Notes under the pieces: generated by a model
What the model was told of the DNA's origin: nothing
The model's input: the letters and a program-made list of their open reading frames with translations, nothing else
Databases searched by the model: none
In this document: positions 7,932-15,720 of the stretch, piece by piece
Position numbering within the stretch: position 1 is the first letter of the stretch
How the letters are laid out: each line of letters begins with the position of its first letter
NCBI GenBank assembly: GCA_026225275.1
Contig: JAMFSL010000169.1
Coordinates: forward strand, 1 to 64,000
Direction: 5' to 3'
From: Puia dinghuensis
Lineage (GTDB): Bacteria > Bacteroidota > Bacteroidia > Chitinophagales > Chitinophagaceae
Length of the DNA: 64,000 nt
Program-made: the position numbers and the translations under genes

Positions 7932-10484
7932 ATGATGAATTCCACTTTCCTGAAAAAGGCACTGCCACACATCATTGCCGTTGCGGTATTCCTGATAGTT
8001 GCTGTCGTTTATTGCCGGCCGACGTTTCAGGGGAAAGTCGTTTCCCAGTCGGATGTCCTGCAATGGAAAGAAATGGCGCAGCAGTCGTTCGAATACAAGG
8101 ACAAGTTTGGTCACTTCCCTTTATGGACGGAAAGCACTTTTAGCGGCATGCCTGCTTATACGATCGCCATGGACAGCCAGGGCAGCTTTAACTTTGGTTA
8201 TATCGGTTATCTGCTGTCGTGGGGATTGCCCCAGCCCATCAGCTTTTTCTTCATTGCCTGCGTATGCTTTTATATTTTGATGGTGATATTGAAGGTGAAT
8301 CCGTGGGTCGGAGTCCTTGCCGCCCTGGCCTATGCCTACTGCAGCTATGATCCGGTCATCATCGTGACCGGGCACATCACGAAAATGCAGGCAATTAGTT
8401 ATGCACCAGGGCTGCTGGCGGCGCTGTTTTTATTATTTCAACGACGCTGGCTGTGGGGGACTTTTTTACTGGCGCTTTTTGTCGCCTTCCAGTTGCAGAC
8501 ACAGCATCTGCAAATTGTCTACTATACCTTTTTGAGCATGGGGCTGCTCACTATCTTTTATCTGGCCAATGCCTTTCGGCTGGGCGAATGGCGGCAGGCC
8601 CTGATCGCGATAGGATTGGCGGCGGTCGCCGTGGTCATCGGCTATGGCACCAGCACGGTCAATACGATGCCGGTGCAGGAATATACAAAGGAAACCATGC
8701 GGGGCGGACGTACCGAGCTGACGAGCGGCACCAGCAAACAGGAAAGCAAGACCGGCCTGAGCATCGATTATGCTTTTCAATGGAGCTACGGCATCGGGGA
8801 AACGATGACGCTGATCGTGCCCGATATTTATGGCGGCGGTTCTGCCAATAACCTCGAAATCGGCGATAATTCCAAACTGGCCGAACGGATGTCGGAGGAA
8901 TTAGGCGCCCCGGAAGACACGGGGATCCAGTTTGCCAATGGCTATGCCTACTGGGGATCATTACCTTTCACCACCGGAACGGTCTATCTCGGTGCCGTCA
9001 TCTGCTTCCTGGCCATTCTTGGGTTCGTTTTCCTCGGGGGTTGGACCCGGTGGTGGTTGCTTAGTGTGATCGTGGCAGGAATCCTGCTGTCGTGGGGTAA
9101 GAATTTTGCCATCCTGAACAATTTCCTGTTCGACCACTTCCCGATTTACAATAAATTCCGTGCTCCGTCTACCGCACTGTTTATGCCACAGCTGGCAGTT
9201 CCTGTGCTGGTAGCCCTGGGGTTGAACCACCTGCTGACGACGAAAGAGGATGCTGCCGCGCTCTGGAAAAAGTTTAAAACGGCCTCCATTGTCACTGGCG
9301 GCGTGCTGGTGGTCCTGGCAGGTTTTTATTTTATGGCCAGTTACCAGGGCGAGGGAGATGCCAGACTGAAAGACAGGTTAGTTCAAATGAAGGCCCAGCA
9401 GCTGGCACAGAGCAGGCAGGGCGGTCAGGATGCACAGCAGCAGGCAATTGCCGCTGCGAATACAATGATGAAAGGATTGCAGGCGGACCGGCAGACCATG
9501 TATGGATCCGACCTGTTGCGCACTATCATTCTGATCGTGCTGGCAGGGGCATTAGTGGCCCTTTATTTGAAAAAGCGCATCAAACAGCTTGTGCTGCTGG
9601 TAGGATTGCTGGTACTCAGTAGCTATGACCTGCTGGCGGTTGCTACCCGCTATCTCAACCAGGATAGTTATGTAGATCAGGCTGACTTCGACTCTTCCAT
9701 TACACCTACCGCTGCGGATCAGCAGATCAACAGCGACCCGGACAAAAATTTTCGGGTGCTGGATGAATCCGGCGGTGATCCCTTCTCTGATGCAAAGGCT
9801 TCCTACTTTCATAATTCTGTCGGCGGCTATTCTCCTGCCAAGCTGGGCTTATATCAGGACCTCATCGACAATCAGCTGTCCAAAGGTAATATGCAAGTCT
9901 ATGACATGCTGAATACCAAATATTTTATTCAGGCGGAACAACGCGGCGGGCAGCCTGTCGCCAGGCTCAACCCAGGTGCTTTCGGTCCCTGCTGGCTGGT
10001 GAAGGCCATACACTATGTCAACAACGGCAATGAAGAAATGAAGGCGCTGGACAGTGTCAATGTGAAGGACACAGCCATTATCCAGCAACGTTTCGCTTCA
10101 CTGGTGAAGGAACCGCCCGTCCCTGACAGCACGGCCAGTATCAGGGTGGCGGAAAAACAGAATGACAAGATCACTTATAAGTCTTCCGCCAAAACCAGCC
10201 AGTTCGCCGTTTTCAGCGAGATCTACTACGACAAGGGTTGGAATGCTTTTATTGACGGCCAGGCAGCCGAGTATCTGCGGGTAGACTATGTTCTTCGGGG
10301 AATGTCCATACCTGCGGGCGAACACAGCATAGAGTTTCGTTTCGAGCCGCGGTCCTATACCACGGGCATCAGGATCGCAGTTTGGTCAAGTGTGCTGATC
10401 TACCTGTTGCTGATCGCAGTCATCGTGGCTGAATGGAAAAACAGGAACCGAAAAAATCAGACAGTTCCGTCATCCGTCATATGA
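7932..10484 (+). CDS. YfhO family membrane protein
   Basis: This is an integral membrane protein of 850 residues of the YfhO family, a GT-C-like fold implicated in glycosylating lipoteichoic acid or other envelope polymers. Visible: an N-terminal membrane segment, a first loop with SQSDVLQWKEMAQQSFEYKD and TFSGMPAYTI typical of Bacteroidota YfhO proteins, about ten further hydrophobic segments up to residue about 580, and a large soluble C-terminal region ending in one membrane helix. There are two adjacent ATGs (7932, 7935). A GT2 gene overlaps its stop (ATGA), suggesting a shared role in envelope polysaccharide or glycoprotein assembly. Substrate unknown. Confidence 0.85.
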   Translation: MMNSTFLKKALPHIIAVAVFLIVAVVYCRPTFQGKVVSQSDVLQWKEMAQQSFEYKDKFGHFPLWTESTFSGMPAYTIAMDSQGSFNFGYIGYLLSWGLPQPISFFFIACVCFYILMVILKVNPWVGVLAALAYAYCSYDPVIIVTGHITKMQAISYAPGLLAALFLLFQRRWLWGTFLLALFVAFQLQTQHLQIVYYTFLSMGLLTIFYLANAFRLGEWRQALIAIGLAAVAVVIGYGTSTVNTMPVQEYTKETMRGGRTELTSGTSKQESKTGLSIDYAFQWSYGIGETMTLIVPDIYGGGSANNLEIGDNSKLAERMSEELGAPEDTGIQFANGYAYWGSLPFTTGTVYLGAVICFLAILGFVFLGGWTRWWLLSVIVAGILLSWGKNFAILNNFLFDHFPIYNKFRAPSTALFMPQLAVPVLVALGLNHLLTTKEDAAALWKKFKTASIVTGGVLVVLAGFYFMASYQGEGDARLKDRLVQMKAQQLAQSRQGGQDAQQQAIAAANTMMKGLQADRQTMYGSDLLRTIILIVLAGALVALYLKKRIKQLVLLVGLLVLSSYDLLAVATRYLNQDSYVDQADFDSSITPTAADQQINSDPDKNFRVLDESGGDPFSDAKASYFHNSVGGYSPAKLGLYQDLIDNQLSKGNMQVYDMLNTKYFIQAEQRGGQPVARLNPGAFGPCWLVKAIHYVNNGNEEMKALDSVNVKDTAIIQQRFASLVKEPPVPDSTASIRVAEKQNDKITYKSSAKTSQFAVFSEIYYDKGWNAFIDGQAAEYLRVDYVLRGMSIPAGEHSIEFRFEPRSYTTGIRIAVWSSVLIYLLLIAVIVAEWKNRNRKNQTVPSSVI

Positions 10485-11386
10485 AGCCACTCAGTCTCAT
10501 CATCATCACTTACAACAGGCCTGACGATATGTTGTCGCTGGCCGAAAACATCAGTGGGCTGGGCGGACTGAGCGAGTTGGTAGAAGAGGTGATCATCGTC
10601 AACAATCTTTCTTCTCTATCCTATCAGATAGTAGAAGATTTCATCGCCGCTCATCCTGAAGTCCCCTTCCGGTATGTGACCGCTCCTGAAAATCTGGGTG
10701 TTTCCAGGGGGCGCAACTTCGCTGTACGGTTAAGTACTGCACCGATACTCGTCTTCCTCGACGATGATGCCCTGATTCGGAACAGCAATGTGCTGCAGGC
10801 AATAGTCGATATCTTTCTTGAGAACCCGGCTGCGGGTATTGCCGCCTATAAAGTCTATTATTACTCTACCCTGCAGCTGCAGGAGAACGCCTTTCCCCAT
10901 AAACGATTTGCCGAACGCAAGGACTGGCCGCATTTCGACACCGCCTATTTTTCCGGTTGCGCCCATGCGATCCGCCGGTCGGTATTTGACGAAGCCGGTT
11001 TTTATCCGGAGAACTTTTTCTATGGGATGGAAGAATATGATCTCAGCTATCGGGCGCTGGATAAGGGTTATTCGATACGGTACGACAACAGGGTGGAAAT
11101 CCTGCACAAGGAGTCACCGGCGGGCCGCCTCACACCCCGGGAAAAGTTGCGCGGAATGTGGGTCAACAAGAGCAAGGTGGCCTGGAAGTATCTGCCGCAA
11201 CGCTATTTCTTCTCGACAGCATTCTTATGGAGCCTGGAATACCTGAAAAAAAGCGGCTGGCACATCGGGGGCTTCGTCCGGGGCTGGCGGGAAGTCGCCC
11301 GGATTCCCAAAACGGAAAAAAGAACCCCGGTGGGAGAAGCGGCCATGGCTTACCTGCTGGCGGTAAAGGCCCGTTTGACTTACTAA
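10481..11386 (+). CDS. Family 2 glycosyltransferase
   Basis: This is a GT-A-fold glycosyltransferase of about 301 residues that uses a nucleotide sugar. The N-terminus has PLSLIIITYNRPDDM (nucleotide-binding start of GT2). Next comes a FLDDDALI motif (the metal-binding DxD) near residue 87. An acceptor-side FYGMEEYDLSYR stretch (the ED catalytic-base region) lies near 185. I chose the ATG at 10481, which overlaps the YfhO stop as ATGA. An in-frame ATG at 10433 would create a 52-base overlap and add a charged tail with no homologous look. The C-terminal positively charged helices suggest peripheral membrane contact. It likely acts with YfhO in envelope glycosylation. Confidence 0.88.
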   Translation: MKPLSLIIITYNRPDDMLSLAENISGLGGLSELVEEVIIVNNLSSLSYQIVEDFIAAHPEVPFRYVTAPENLGVSRGRNFAVRLSTAPILVFLDDDALIRNSNVLQAIVDIFLENPAAGIAAYKVYYYSTLQLQENAFPHKRFAERKDWPHFDTAYFSGCAHAIRRSVFDEAGFYPENFFYGMEEYDLSYRALDKGYSIRYDNRVEILHKESPAGRLTPREKLRGMWVNKSKVAWKYLPQRYFFSTAFLWSLEYLKKSGWHIGGFVRGWREVARIPKTEKRTPVGEAAMAYLLAVKARLTY

Positions 11387-11415
11387 ACTGCCGGTAGACG
11401 GCTGGAGATCAAAAA

Positions 11416-11442
11416 AAAACTCCTTGTAAAACAAGGAGTTTT
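11416..11442. terminator. Bidirectional intrinsic terminator
   Basis: This is a perfect 11-bp inverted repeat (11416-11426 with 11432-11442, loop TAAAA). It has A-runs on the left and T-runs on the right, so it can stop transcription in both directions. It sits between the converging GT2 and PUR-protein genes and serves both. Confidence 0.9.
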
Positions 11443-11464
11443 CGAATATTATCCTGGGACTGTA

Positions 11465-11923
11465 TTACCACTTGTCAACTTCTTCCCCCCCTGTCGTAGC
11501 AGTGGGAGTACTGGTAGGGGTAACAGGGGTATGTCTTACCTCTTGTCTAACCTCTTCAACGACATCATCACTGACGCTGGTGCTTTCCTGATAGCCCGTA
11601 CCTTCCTGATAGCCACCTTCATTTTCACCCACATTATCGTGGTTATAGGCGTCGAAATCGAAATCCGGCATCAAGTCGGTCTTGACATAATCCACTGCTT
11701 CAGTCAGTGCCTTCAGGAACTTGTTGAAATCCTCCTTGTACAGGAAGATCTTGTGCCTGTCATACCCGTCTTCATTGAATTTCTTCCGGCTTTCGGTGAT
11801 AGTAAGATAATAATCATTACTACGAGTAGCCCTTACATCGAAGAAATACGTTCTACGTTTCCCGGCTCTGATGCGTTTGCTGTAAACGCTTTCCATTCTC
11901 TTGTCGTTGTTTTCGTACGCCAC
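11465..11923 (-). CDS. PUR family DNA/RNA-binding protein (DUF3276)
   Basis: This is a small nucleic-acid-binding protein of 152 residues related to eukaryotic Pur-alpha. The PUR fold is visible at residues about 10-90: VYSKRIRAGKRRTYFFDVRATRSNDYYLTITESRKKF, then a KIFLYKEDFNKFLKALTEAVDYV helix. Spirochaete and Bacteroidota members bind DNA or RNA as dimers. The C-terminal 50 residues are acidic and Thr-rich and look disordered. The longest start is GTG at 11923; an ATG at 11896 is an alternative, but Chitinophagaceae homologues commonly begin MAYEN, so the GTG is kept. It is expressed from a well-formed promoter just upstream and is probably monocistronic. Confidence 0.9.
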   Translation of the reverse strand: MAYENNDKRMESVYSKRIRAGKRRTYFFDVRATRSNDYYLTITESRKKFNEDGYDRHKIFLYKEDFNKFLKALTEAVDYVKTDLMPDFDFDAYNHDNVGENEGGYQEGTGYQESTSVSDDVVEEVRQEVRHTPVTPTSTPTATTGGEEVDKW

Positions 11924-11964
11924 AATGTTTTGTTTTGCAGTTGTAAATTTCTATTAAGCAGTCA

Positions 11965-11994
11965 CAAATATAGTATTGTTTTCGAATTAGCAAA
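11965..11994 (-). promoter_or_regulatory. Bacteroidota-type promoter of the PUR gene
   Basis: On the minus strand, TTTG (11991-11994) is followed after 18 bases by TATATTTG (11965-11972). This matches the primary sigma consensus TTTG-N(19-21)-TAnnTTTG, one base short in the spacer. Transcription would start near 11958, giving a leader of about 35 bases. Confidence 0.75.
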
Positions 11995-12080
11995 ATTTGC
12001 TGAAAGATTTGTCCCTCCTAAGTAAGGTCTTTTTAGCCGCATTGTCAGTGACTTTCATCCGGTCTCAGATACTCAGGACG

Positions 12081-14018
12081 TTAGGCAGGGTTGTTTTCTG
12101 CCTGCTGCTGCTCATAGAGATAGGTATAGTAACCGTTGAGCGCCATCAATTCCTGGTGGGTTCCCGATTCGACGATCTTTCCGTTGTCCAGCACGACGAT
12201 ACGATCGAAATCGAACAGAGAAAAGATGCGATGGGTGATGATAATAGCAGTTTTATGCTGTAAATACCGGTACAGATTGCCCAGGATCTCTTTTTCGGTT
12301 TTGGCGTCGACGGCGCTGAGACAGTCATCGAAAATGATGATTTCCGGGTCTTTGATCAGGCCCCTGGCGATGGAAATGCGTTGTTTCTGACCACCGCTGA
12401 GCGTCACGCCTCTCTCCCCTATCATCGTATCGTAGCGCTCAGAAAAGCCATCGATCTCCTTGTCTACACTGGCGTAATGAGCGGCCTGGCGGACCTTTTC
12501 GGGATCGGAATGATCCAGACCAAATTGAATATTGCCCGAGACGGTGTCACTGAAAAGGAATACGTCCTGCGGTACGTAGCTGATCTGGCGCCGCAGATCC
12601 TGCAGGTCGAAATGCCGCAGATCGGCGCCATCAATCAGGATCTTTCCCTTGTCGGGATCGTACATCCGCAACAACAACTGGGCGATCGTTGTTTTACCGC
12701 TGCCAGTCCTTCCGATGATCACCACCTTCTCTCCTTTTCGGATTTCCAGATTAAATTCTTTGAGTGCGTGTATACCCGTATTCGGATAGGTGAAATTCAC
12801 ATGATGAAAGCTGATGTTTCCATGTAGAGGAGTGGCAACCGGCCCAGGCGGGTTCTGGATAGTGGAGGGTGTATCCAGGAATTCATTCAGTCGTTTCTGC
12901 GAGGCGGAGGCGCGCTGGACCATACTGGCGACCCAGCCGATGGCGCTGACCGGGAAGGTCAGCATGGTGATATAGATGACGAATTCGGTGATAGTACCCA
13001 GGTCGGTATTGTGCCGGCCGTAAATGACATAGATGCCGCCGATCATAATGGCCATCAGCGTACTGAGCCCGATCATCAGTCCCATGGAGGGAAAGTAGAT
13101 GGATTCGATTTTTGCCAGTCCCACGGCATTCTTTCGGTATTCTTCGCTGTTGTGACTGAAATAGCGAAGCATGGCATTCTCCTGCACAAACGATTTGATG
13201 ACGCGGATACCGCTATAGGATTCCTGAGCGTTGGTGGTCAGGTTACTGAGGAGGGCCTGGATATGCTCGCTTCTTTTGTGGATGATCGTATTGACATAAT
13301 AGATCGTGATGGCCAGTATAGGCAGAGGGGTAAGTACATAGAAGCTCAGCAGGGGATCCTTTCGGAGCATGAAGAAAAGACTGAATCCGATCGTCACCAG
13401 CAGGTTGGCCAGGTACATCATGGCTGGACCGGTGTACATACGGACCCGGCTGACGTCTTCCGCCATGCGGCTCATGAGGTCGCCCGTGCTGTGCGTTTTA
13501 TAGAAATTGGTGTCCAACTGCTGATAATGGGCGTAGATCTCTTTCTTTTGATCGTATTCGATATGCCGGCTCATGACGATAATCGTCTGTCGCATGAGGA
13601 AGAGGAAGAAGCCGCTGATCAGCGCCAGCACCAGCAGGGTAATGCCGCAGACGGCGACCTTGTACCCGAAAGTGGAGTGTCGGGCGTCGAGGACGCGGAT
13701 CATTTTCCGGACCAGGATATCATAATTGACGGTGTCGCGGGTGTTGGCAACGTCTGCCGGCGATATGGGGGAGGCGGGTTTAACCTGCTGCGGGCCGGCT
13801 GTTGACCCCGCTGGGGTCTTTTCCAAACTGCTGCCGGTGGCGGCTTTTTGCCCGGCGATGTTATCCCGTAGTTCTTTATTGACGGAATTCACGACATAGC
13901 CGGTGATCTGGGGTGTCAGGATACGAAAGTAATTGGACAGTATAACGAACACCATGCCGAGCAGCAACCGCCAGCGATACTTCCACAAATACTTGTTTAC
14001 AGCCTTAAGGTGCTTCAA
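12081..14018 (-). CDS. ABC transporter, fused permease and ATPase (MsbA-like)
   Basis: This is an exporter half-transporter of 645 residues that works as a dimer in the inner membrane. The N-terminal part has six membrane helices with a long Ala/Pro/Ser-rich insert (residues about 55-95) between the first two. The ATPase part has Walker A GRTGSGKTT, signature LSGGQKQR, Walker B IIIFDDCLSAVDA with a His switch in IIITHR, and a D-loop. A lipid or multidrug substrate is likely but not determinable. The start is a TTG at 14018: the encoded KHLKAVNKYLWKYRWRLLLG matches how homologues begin, and no upstream ATG exists. The -7 box at 14033-14040 agrees with this start. Confidence 0.9.
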   Translation of the reverse strand: MKHLKAVNKYLWKYRWRLLLGMVFVILSNYFRILTPQITGYVVNSVNKELRDNIAGQKAATGSSLEKTPAGSTAGPQQVKPASPISPADVANTRDTVNYDILVRKMIRVLDARHSTFGYKVAVCGITLLVLALISGFFLFLMRQTIIVMSRHIEYDQKKEIYAHYQQLDTNFYKTHSTGDLMSRMAEDVSRVRMYTGPAMMYLANLLVTIGFSLFFMLRKDPLLSFYVLTPLPILAITIYYVNTIIHKRSEHIQALLSNLTTNAQESYSGIRVIKSFVQENAMLRYFSHNSEEYRKNAVGLAKIESIYFPSMGLMIGLSTLMAIMIGGIYVIYGRHNTDLGTITEFVIYITMLTFPVSAIGWVASMVQRASASQKRLNEFLDTPSTIQNPPGPVATPLHGNISFHHVNFTYPNTGIHALKEFNLEIRKGEKVVIIGRTGSGKTTIAQLLLRMYDPDKGKILIDGADLRHFDLQDLRRQISYVPQDVFLFSDTVSGNIQFGLDHSDPEKVRQAAHYASVDKEIDGFSERYDTMIGERGVTLSGGQKQRISIARGLIKDPEIIIFDDCLSAVDAKTEKEILGNLYRYLQHKTAIIITHRIFSLFDFDRIVVLDNGKIVESGTHQELMALNGYYTYLYEQQQAENNPA

Positions 14019-14032
14019 TCCAAAAATTTAGA

Positions 14033-14040
14033 CAAAGTTA
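14033..14040 (-). promoter_or_regulatory. -7 box for the ABC transporter gene
   Basis: The minus strand reads TAACTTTG, an exact TAnnTTTG match, placing the transcript start near 14027 and leaving a leader of about 9 bases before the TTG start. The -33 region is T-rich without a clean TTTG. It lies back-to-back with the tRNA-Ser promoter. Confidence 0.5.
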
Positions 14041-14059
14041 CGATACCGGAAGGAAAAAA

Positions 14060-14090
14060 TTTGGCTGTTTAGCCGTAGACCTTAATTTTG
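14060..14090 (+). promoter_or_regulatory. Promoter of tRNA-Ser
   Basis: TTTG (14060-14063), 19 bases, then TAATTTTG (14083-14090): a full match to the Bacteroidota primary sigma consensus. It ends 5 bases before the first base of the tRNA, so the primary transcript would carry almost no 5' leader. Confidence 0.85.
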
Positions 14091-14095
14091 CGCCC

Positions 14096-14183
14096 GGAGA
14101 GGTGGCAGAGTGGTCTATTGCGGCAGTCTTGAAAACTGTTGAAGGTTACACTTCCGGGGGTTCGAATCCCTCCCTCTCCGCCA
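14096..14183 (+). tRNA. tRNA-Ser (anticodon UGA)
   Basis: This is a class II tRNA of 88 bases with an encoded CCA end. The acceptor stem GGAGAGG pairs with CCTCTCC, followed by G and CCA. The anticodon loop CTTGAAA presents TGA. The anticodon stem is GCAGT/ACTGT. The long variable arm, GAAG..CTTC, is typical of tRNA-Ser. The T arm has GGGGG-TTCGAAT-CCCTC. It reads UCA and other UCN codons. Confidence 0.97.
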
Positions 14184-14196
14184 ATCAAATGAATGT

Positions 14197-14222
14197 CCCC
14201 GCCCTTAGGCGGGGCATTTTTG
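14197..14222 (+). terminator. Terminator of tRNA-Ser
   Basis: A 7-bp GC-only stem (14197-14203 with 14208-14214, loop CTTA) is followed by CATTTTTG. It is placed 14 bases after the tRNA 3' end and is part of the larger palindrome. Confidence 0.75.
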
Positions 14223-14276
14223 TTTTGGAGCGTTGCGGAGCTTGCTCCGGCAAAAGCGCAAAAACAAAAATGGGAG

Positions 14277-14297
14277 TGAGCGAAGCGAACGGGCATT
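14277..14297 (+). repeat. 21-base direct repeat, copy 1
   Basis: Begins TGAGCGAAGCGAA and ends GGGCATT. It is repeated at 14388-14408 with a single C/T difference, 111 bases downstream. Both copies lie in the stem-loop-rich non-coding stretch between tRNA-Ser and ltrA. Confidence 0.75.
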
Positions 14298-14317
14298 CAT
14301 TTGATTGAAGCATCCCC

Positions 14318-14358
14318 CTCCGGGATCACCGGAGCGCGGTAGCGCGGAGATAATCCCG
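14318..14358. repeat. Compound stem-loop between the direct repeats
   Basis: CTCCGG-GATCA-CCGGAG (14318-14334) is followed by a CGCG/CGCG mini-hairpin. A competing outer stem CGGGAT/ATCCCG (14321-14326 with 14353-14358) is also possible. Dense pairing with no reading frame suggests a structured RNA or mobile repeat rather than a gene. Confidence 0.45.
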
Positions 14359-14387
14359 CCCTCTCAGCAAGTTCAAAACAATGAAAA

Positions 14388-14408
14388 TGAGCGAAGCGAA
14401 TGGGCATT
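14388..14408 (+). repeat. 21-base direct repeat, copy 2
   Basis: Matches the copy at 14277-14297 at 20 of 21 positions. It is followed by about 50 bases with no recognisable signal up to the end of the convergent ltrA-like gene. Confidence 0.75.
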
Positions 14409-14461
14409 AGTCGAAATTTTCTTCACTTCAGATGGTAAATTGTGATAGGCTGTCCCGCGAA

Positions 14462-15670
14462 TTAATCAACGCGTTTCTCCGAATGATCTTCATGTTTTAG
14501 CCAGGTCACAATACCAACGACAACAGGAATAGCCAGCAGCAGAAATATGGTTAGCAGCAACCTGAATACGGACCAGTCTTTTGACAGTATTGAAACGGCG
14601 ATCAGCAGGAGAACAACCACCATGCTCCAACGGATCACCTGCCTGAGATATTTTCTAGTCTGCCGCTCATCATCGGCAATCAGACGACCGATAACGCACA
14701 TTGCAGCGAGGAATATGGCCAGGCTTATAACAATTGTCCGGTTCAGTACCGGAGGCACAGGTGTTTCAAAGTGCCCGACGAGGTTCTTCAGGCTTGCGCC
14801 GAAAACCCCCAGGGCCCCCAGTAAGAGCAAATGAGCGAACACGAAGAACTGATAATAGCGATAACCCGTCTTCAATTCCTGCTCATTTGTCATGTCGAAA
14901 TAGATGCTCCAGAGCAGGAACGAGATGCTGATAGACAAGCAAAAGATACACCATACAAGCAAAGTCCTCGTATTGACCAGCGAAAAGCCGGACACGATAC
15001 TGAGTATGCTCTCTGCAAGTACAATAATAGTGAACTGTCCGAAGCGTTCTACAAGCGTGGGAGAAGCTGAAAACTGCTGACCGCGTGATGCCAGGATTTT
15101 GTTGAAATAACGGGCGCTCAGTACCGGAGCAGACATGTTGATAACGATGGCCAGCAAGTACAACGGTAATACCGCCGTGGGCGGACAAAAAAGTGAAATG
15201 AACAGGAGGGCGAATGCAACAGCATAGCATAGCAGGAACGGGCCGCTGAGCTCGATATGCGATCTGTCATAGAATGAAACGCTGGCGAGCAGATAGATGA
15301 TAACGCCCTGTATGACGAGGAAACTGACCGTAAAACTGAAGACATTCCCCTCGAAAGCTGCGGGGGCTGAAATAGCTACAGCGCCGACAGCCAGCATTTG
15401 GAGAAAAACGAACCAGCGGGTACGGACGGTGTCGTTGCCGTGCAACTCGTAGTACTGCGTGCCGTTTATCCACGACCAGTAAATCAACACAAAAAAGAGG
15501 GCGGCATAACCGATATCTTTCCCATCTGTATGCGCGGCGATACGACTGGTAATCTGCCCGATGCACGCTACGTAAACAAGATCATAAAATAACTCAAGCC
15601 AACTGATCTTGCGTCCGTTTTGCGTGTCATCAAATCGCCGGGGCGGCAGCCACCATGTTTTTTCTCTCAT
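14462..15670 (-). CDS. Low temperature requirement protein A (LtrA) family
   Basis: This is a membrane protein of 402 residues with about ten hydrophobic segments. It carries the LtrA signature near the N-terminus (SWLELFYDLVYVACIGQIT, about residues 23-41) and an internal repeat of that type near residues 208-220 (LVERFGQFTIIVLAESIL). In Listeria the founding member is needed for growth at low temperature; the biochemical role is unknown. It stands alone. It is the first gene beyond the tRNA-Ser repeat zone, and its base composition is like the core genome. Confidence 0.88.
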   Translation of the reverse strand: MREKTWWLPPRRFDDTQNGRKISWLELFYDLVYVACIGQITSRIAAHTDGKDIGYAALFFVLIYWSWINGTQYYELHGNDTVRTRWFVFLQMLAVGAVAISAPAAFEGNVFSFTVSFLVIQGVIIYLLASVSFYDRSHIELSGPFLLCYAVAFALLFISLFCPPTAVLPLYLLAIVINMSAPVLSARYFNKILASRGQQFSASPTLVERFGQFTIIVLAESILSIVSGFSLVNTRTLLVWCIFCLSISISFLLWSIYFDMTNEQELKTGYRYYQFFVFAHLLLLGALGVFGASLKNLVGHFETPVPPVLNRTIVISLAIFLAAMCVIGRLIADDERQTRKYLRQVIRWSMVVVLLLIAVSILSKDWSVFRLLLTIFLLLAIPVVVGIVTWLKHEDHSEKRVD

Positions 15671-15720
15671 ATCGTATGGTAAAAAATGTTAGTGTACAGC
15701 CGCCCGATGTATATCAATAA

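Larger units (their letters stand above)
14183..14306. repeat. Nested inverted-repeat element behind tRNA-Ser
   Basis: This is an imperfect cruciform-like element that begins at the last base of the tRNA. Outer arms of 16 bases (14183-14198 and 14291-14306) match with one mismatch. Inner arms CATTTTTGTTTT (about 14215-14226) and AAAACAAAAATG (about 14261-14272) are exact complements. Within lie two small hairpins: CCCCGCC/GGCGGGG (14197-14214, followed by a T-run, which can act as the tRNA terminator) and CGGAGC-TT-GCTCCG (14236-14249). It has no coding capacity. It could be a REP/MITE-like repeat or an elaborate terminator. Confidence 0.7.

Noticed and set aside
13011..13805. Plus-strand open frame of 264 codons opposite the ABC transporter
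   Set aside because: It is a His/Asp/Gln-rich shadow of the permease part with no supporting start signals.
14069..14296. Minus-strand frame containing GGEGGIRTPGSVTFNSFQDC
   Set aside because: It is the antisense of tRNA-Ser. The 'GGIRTPG' pattern is a well-known false protein arising from class II tRNA genes.
14096..15720. Integrated mobile element at tRNA-Ser
   Set aside because: No integrase gene and no duplicated tRNA 3' end were found in the window.
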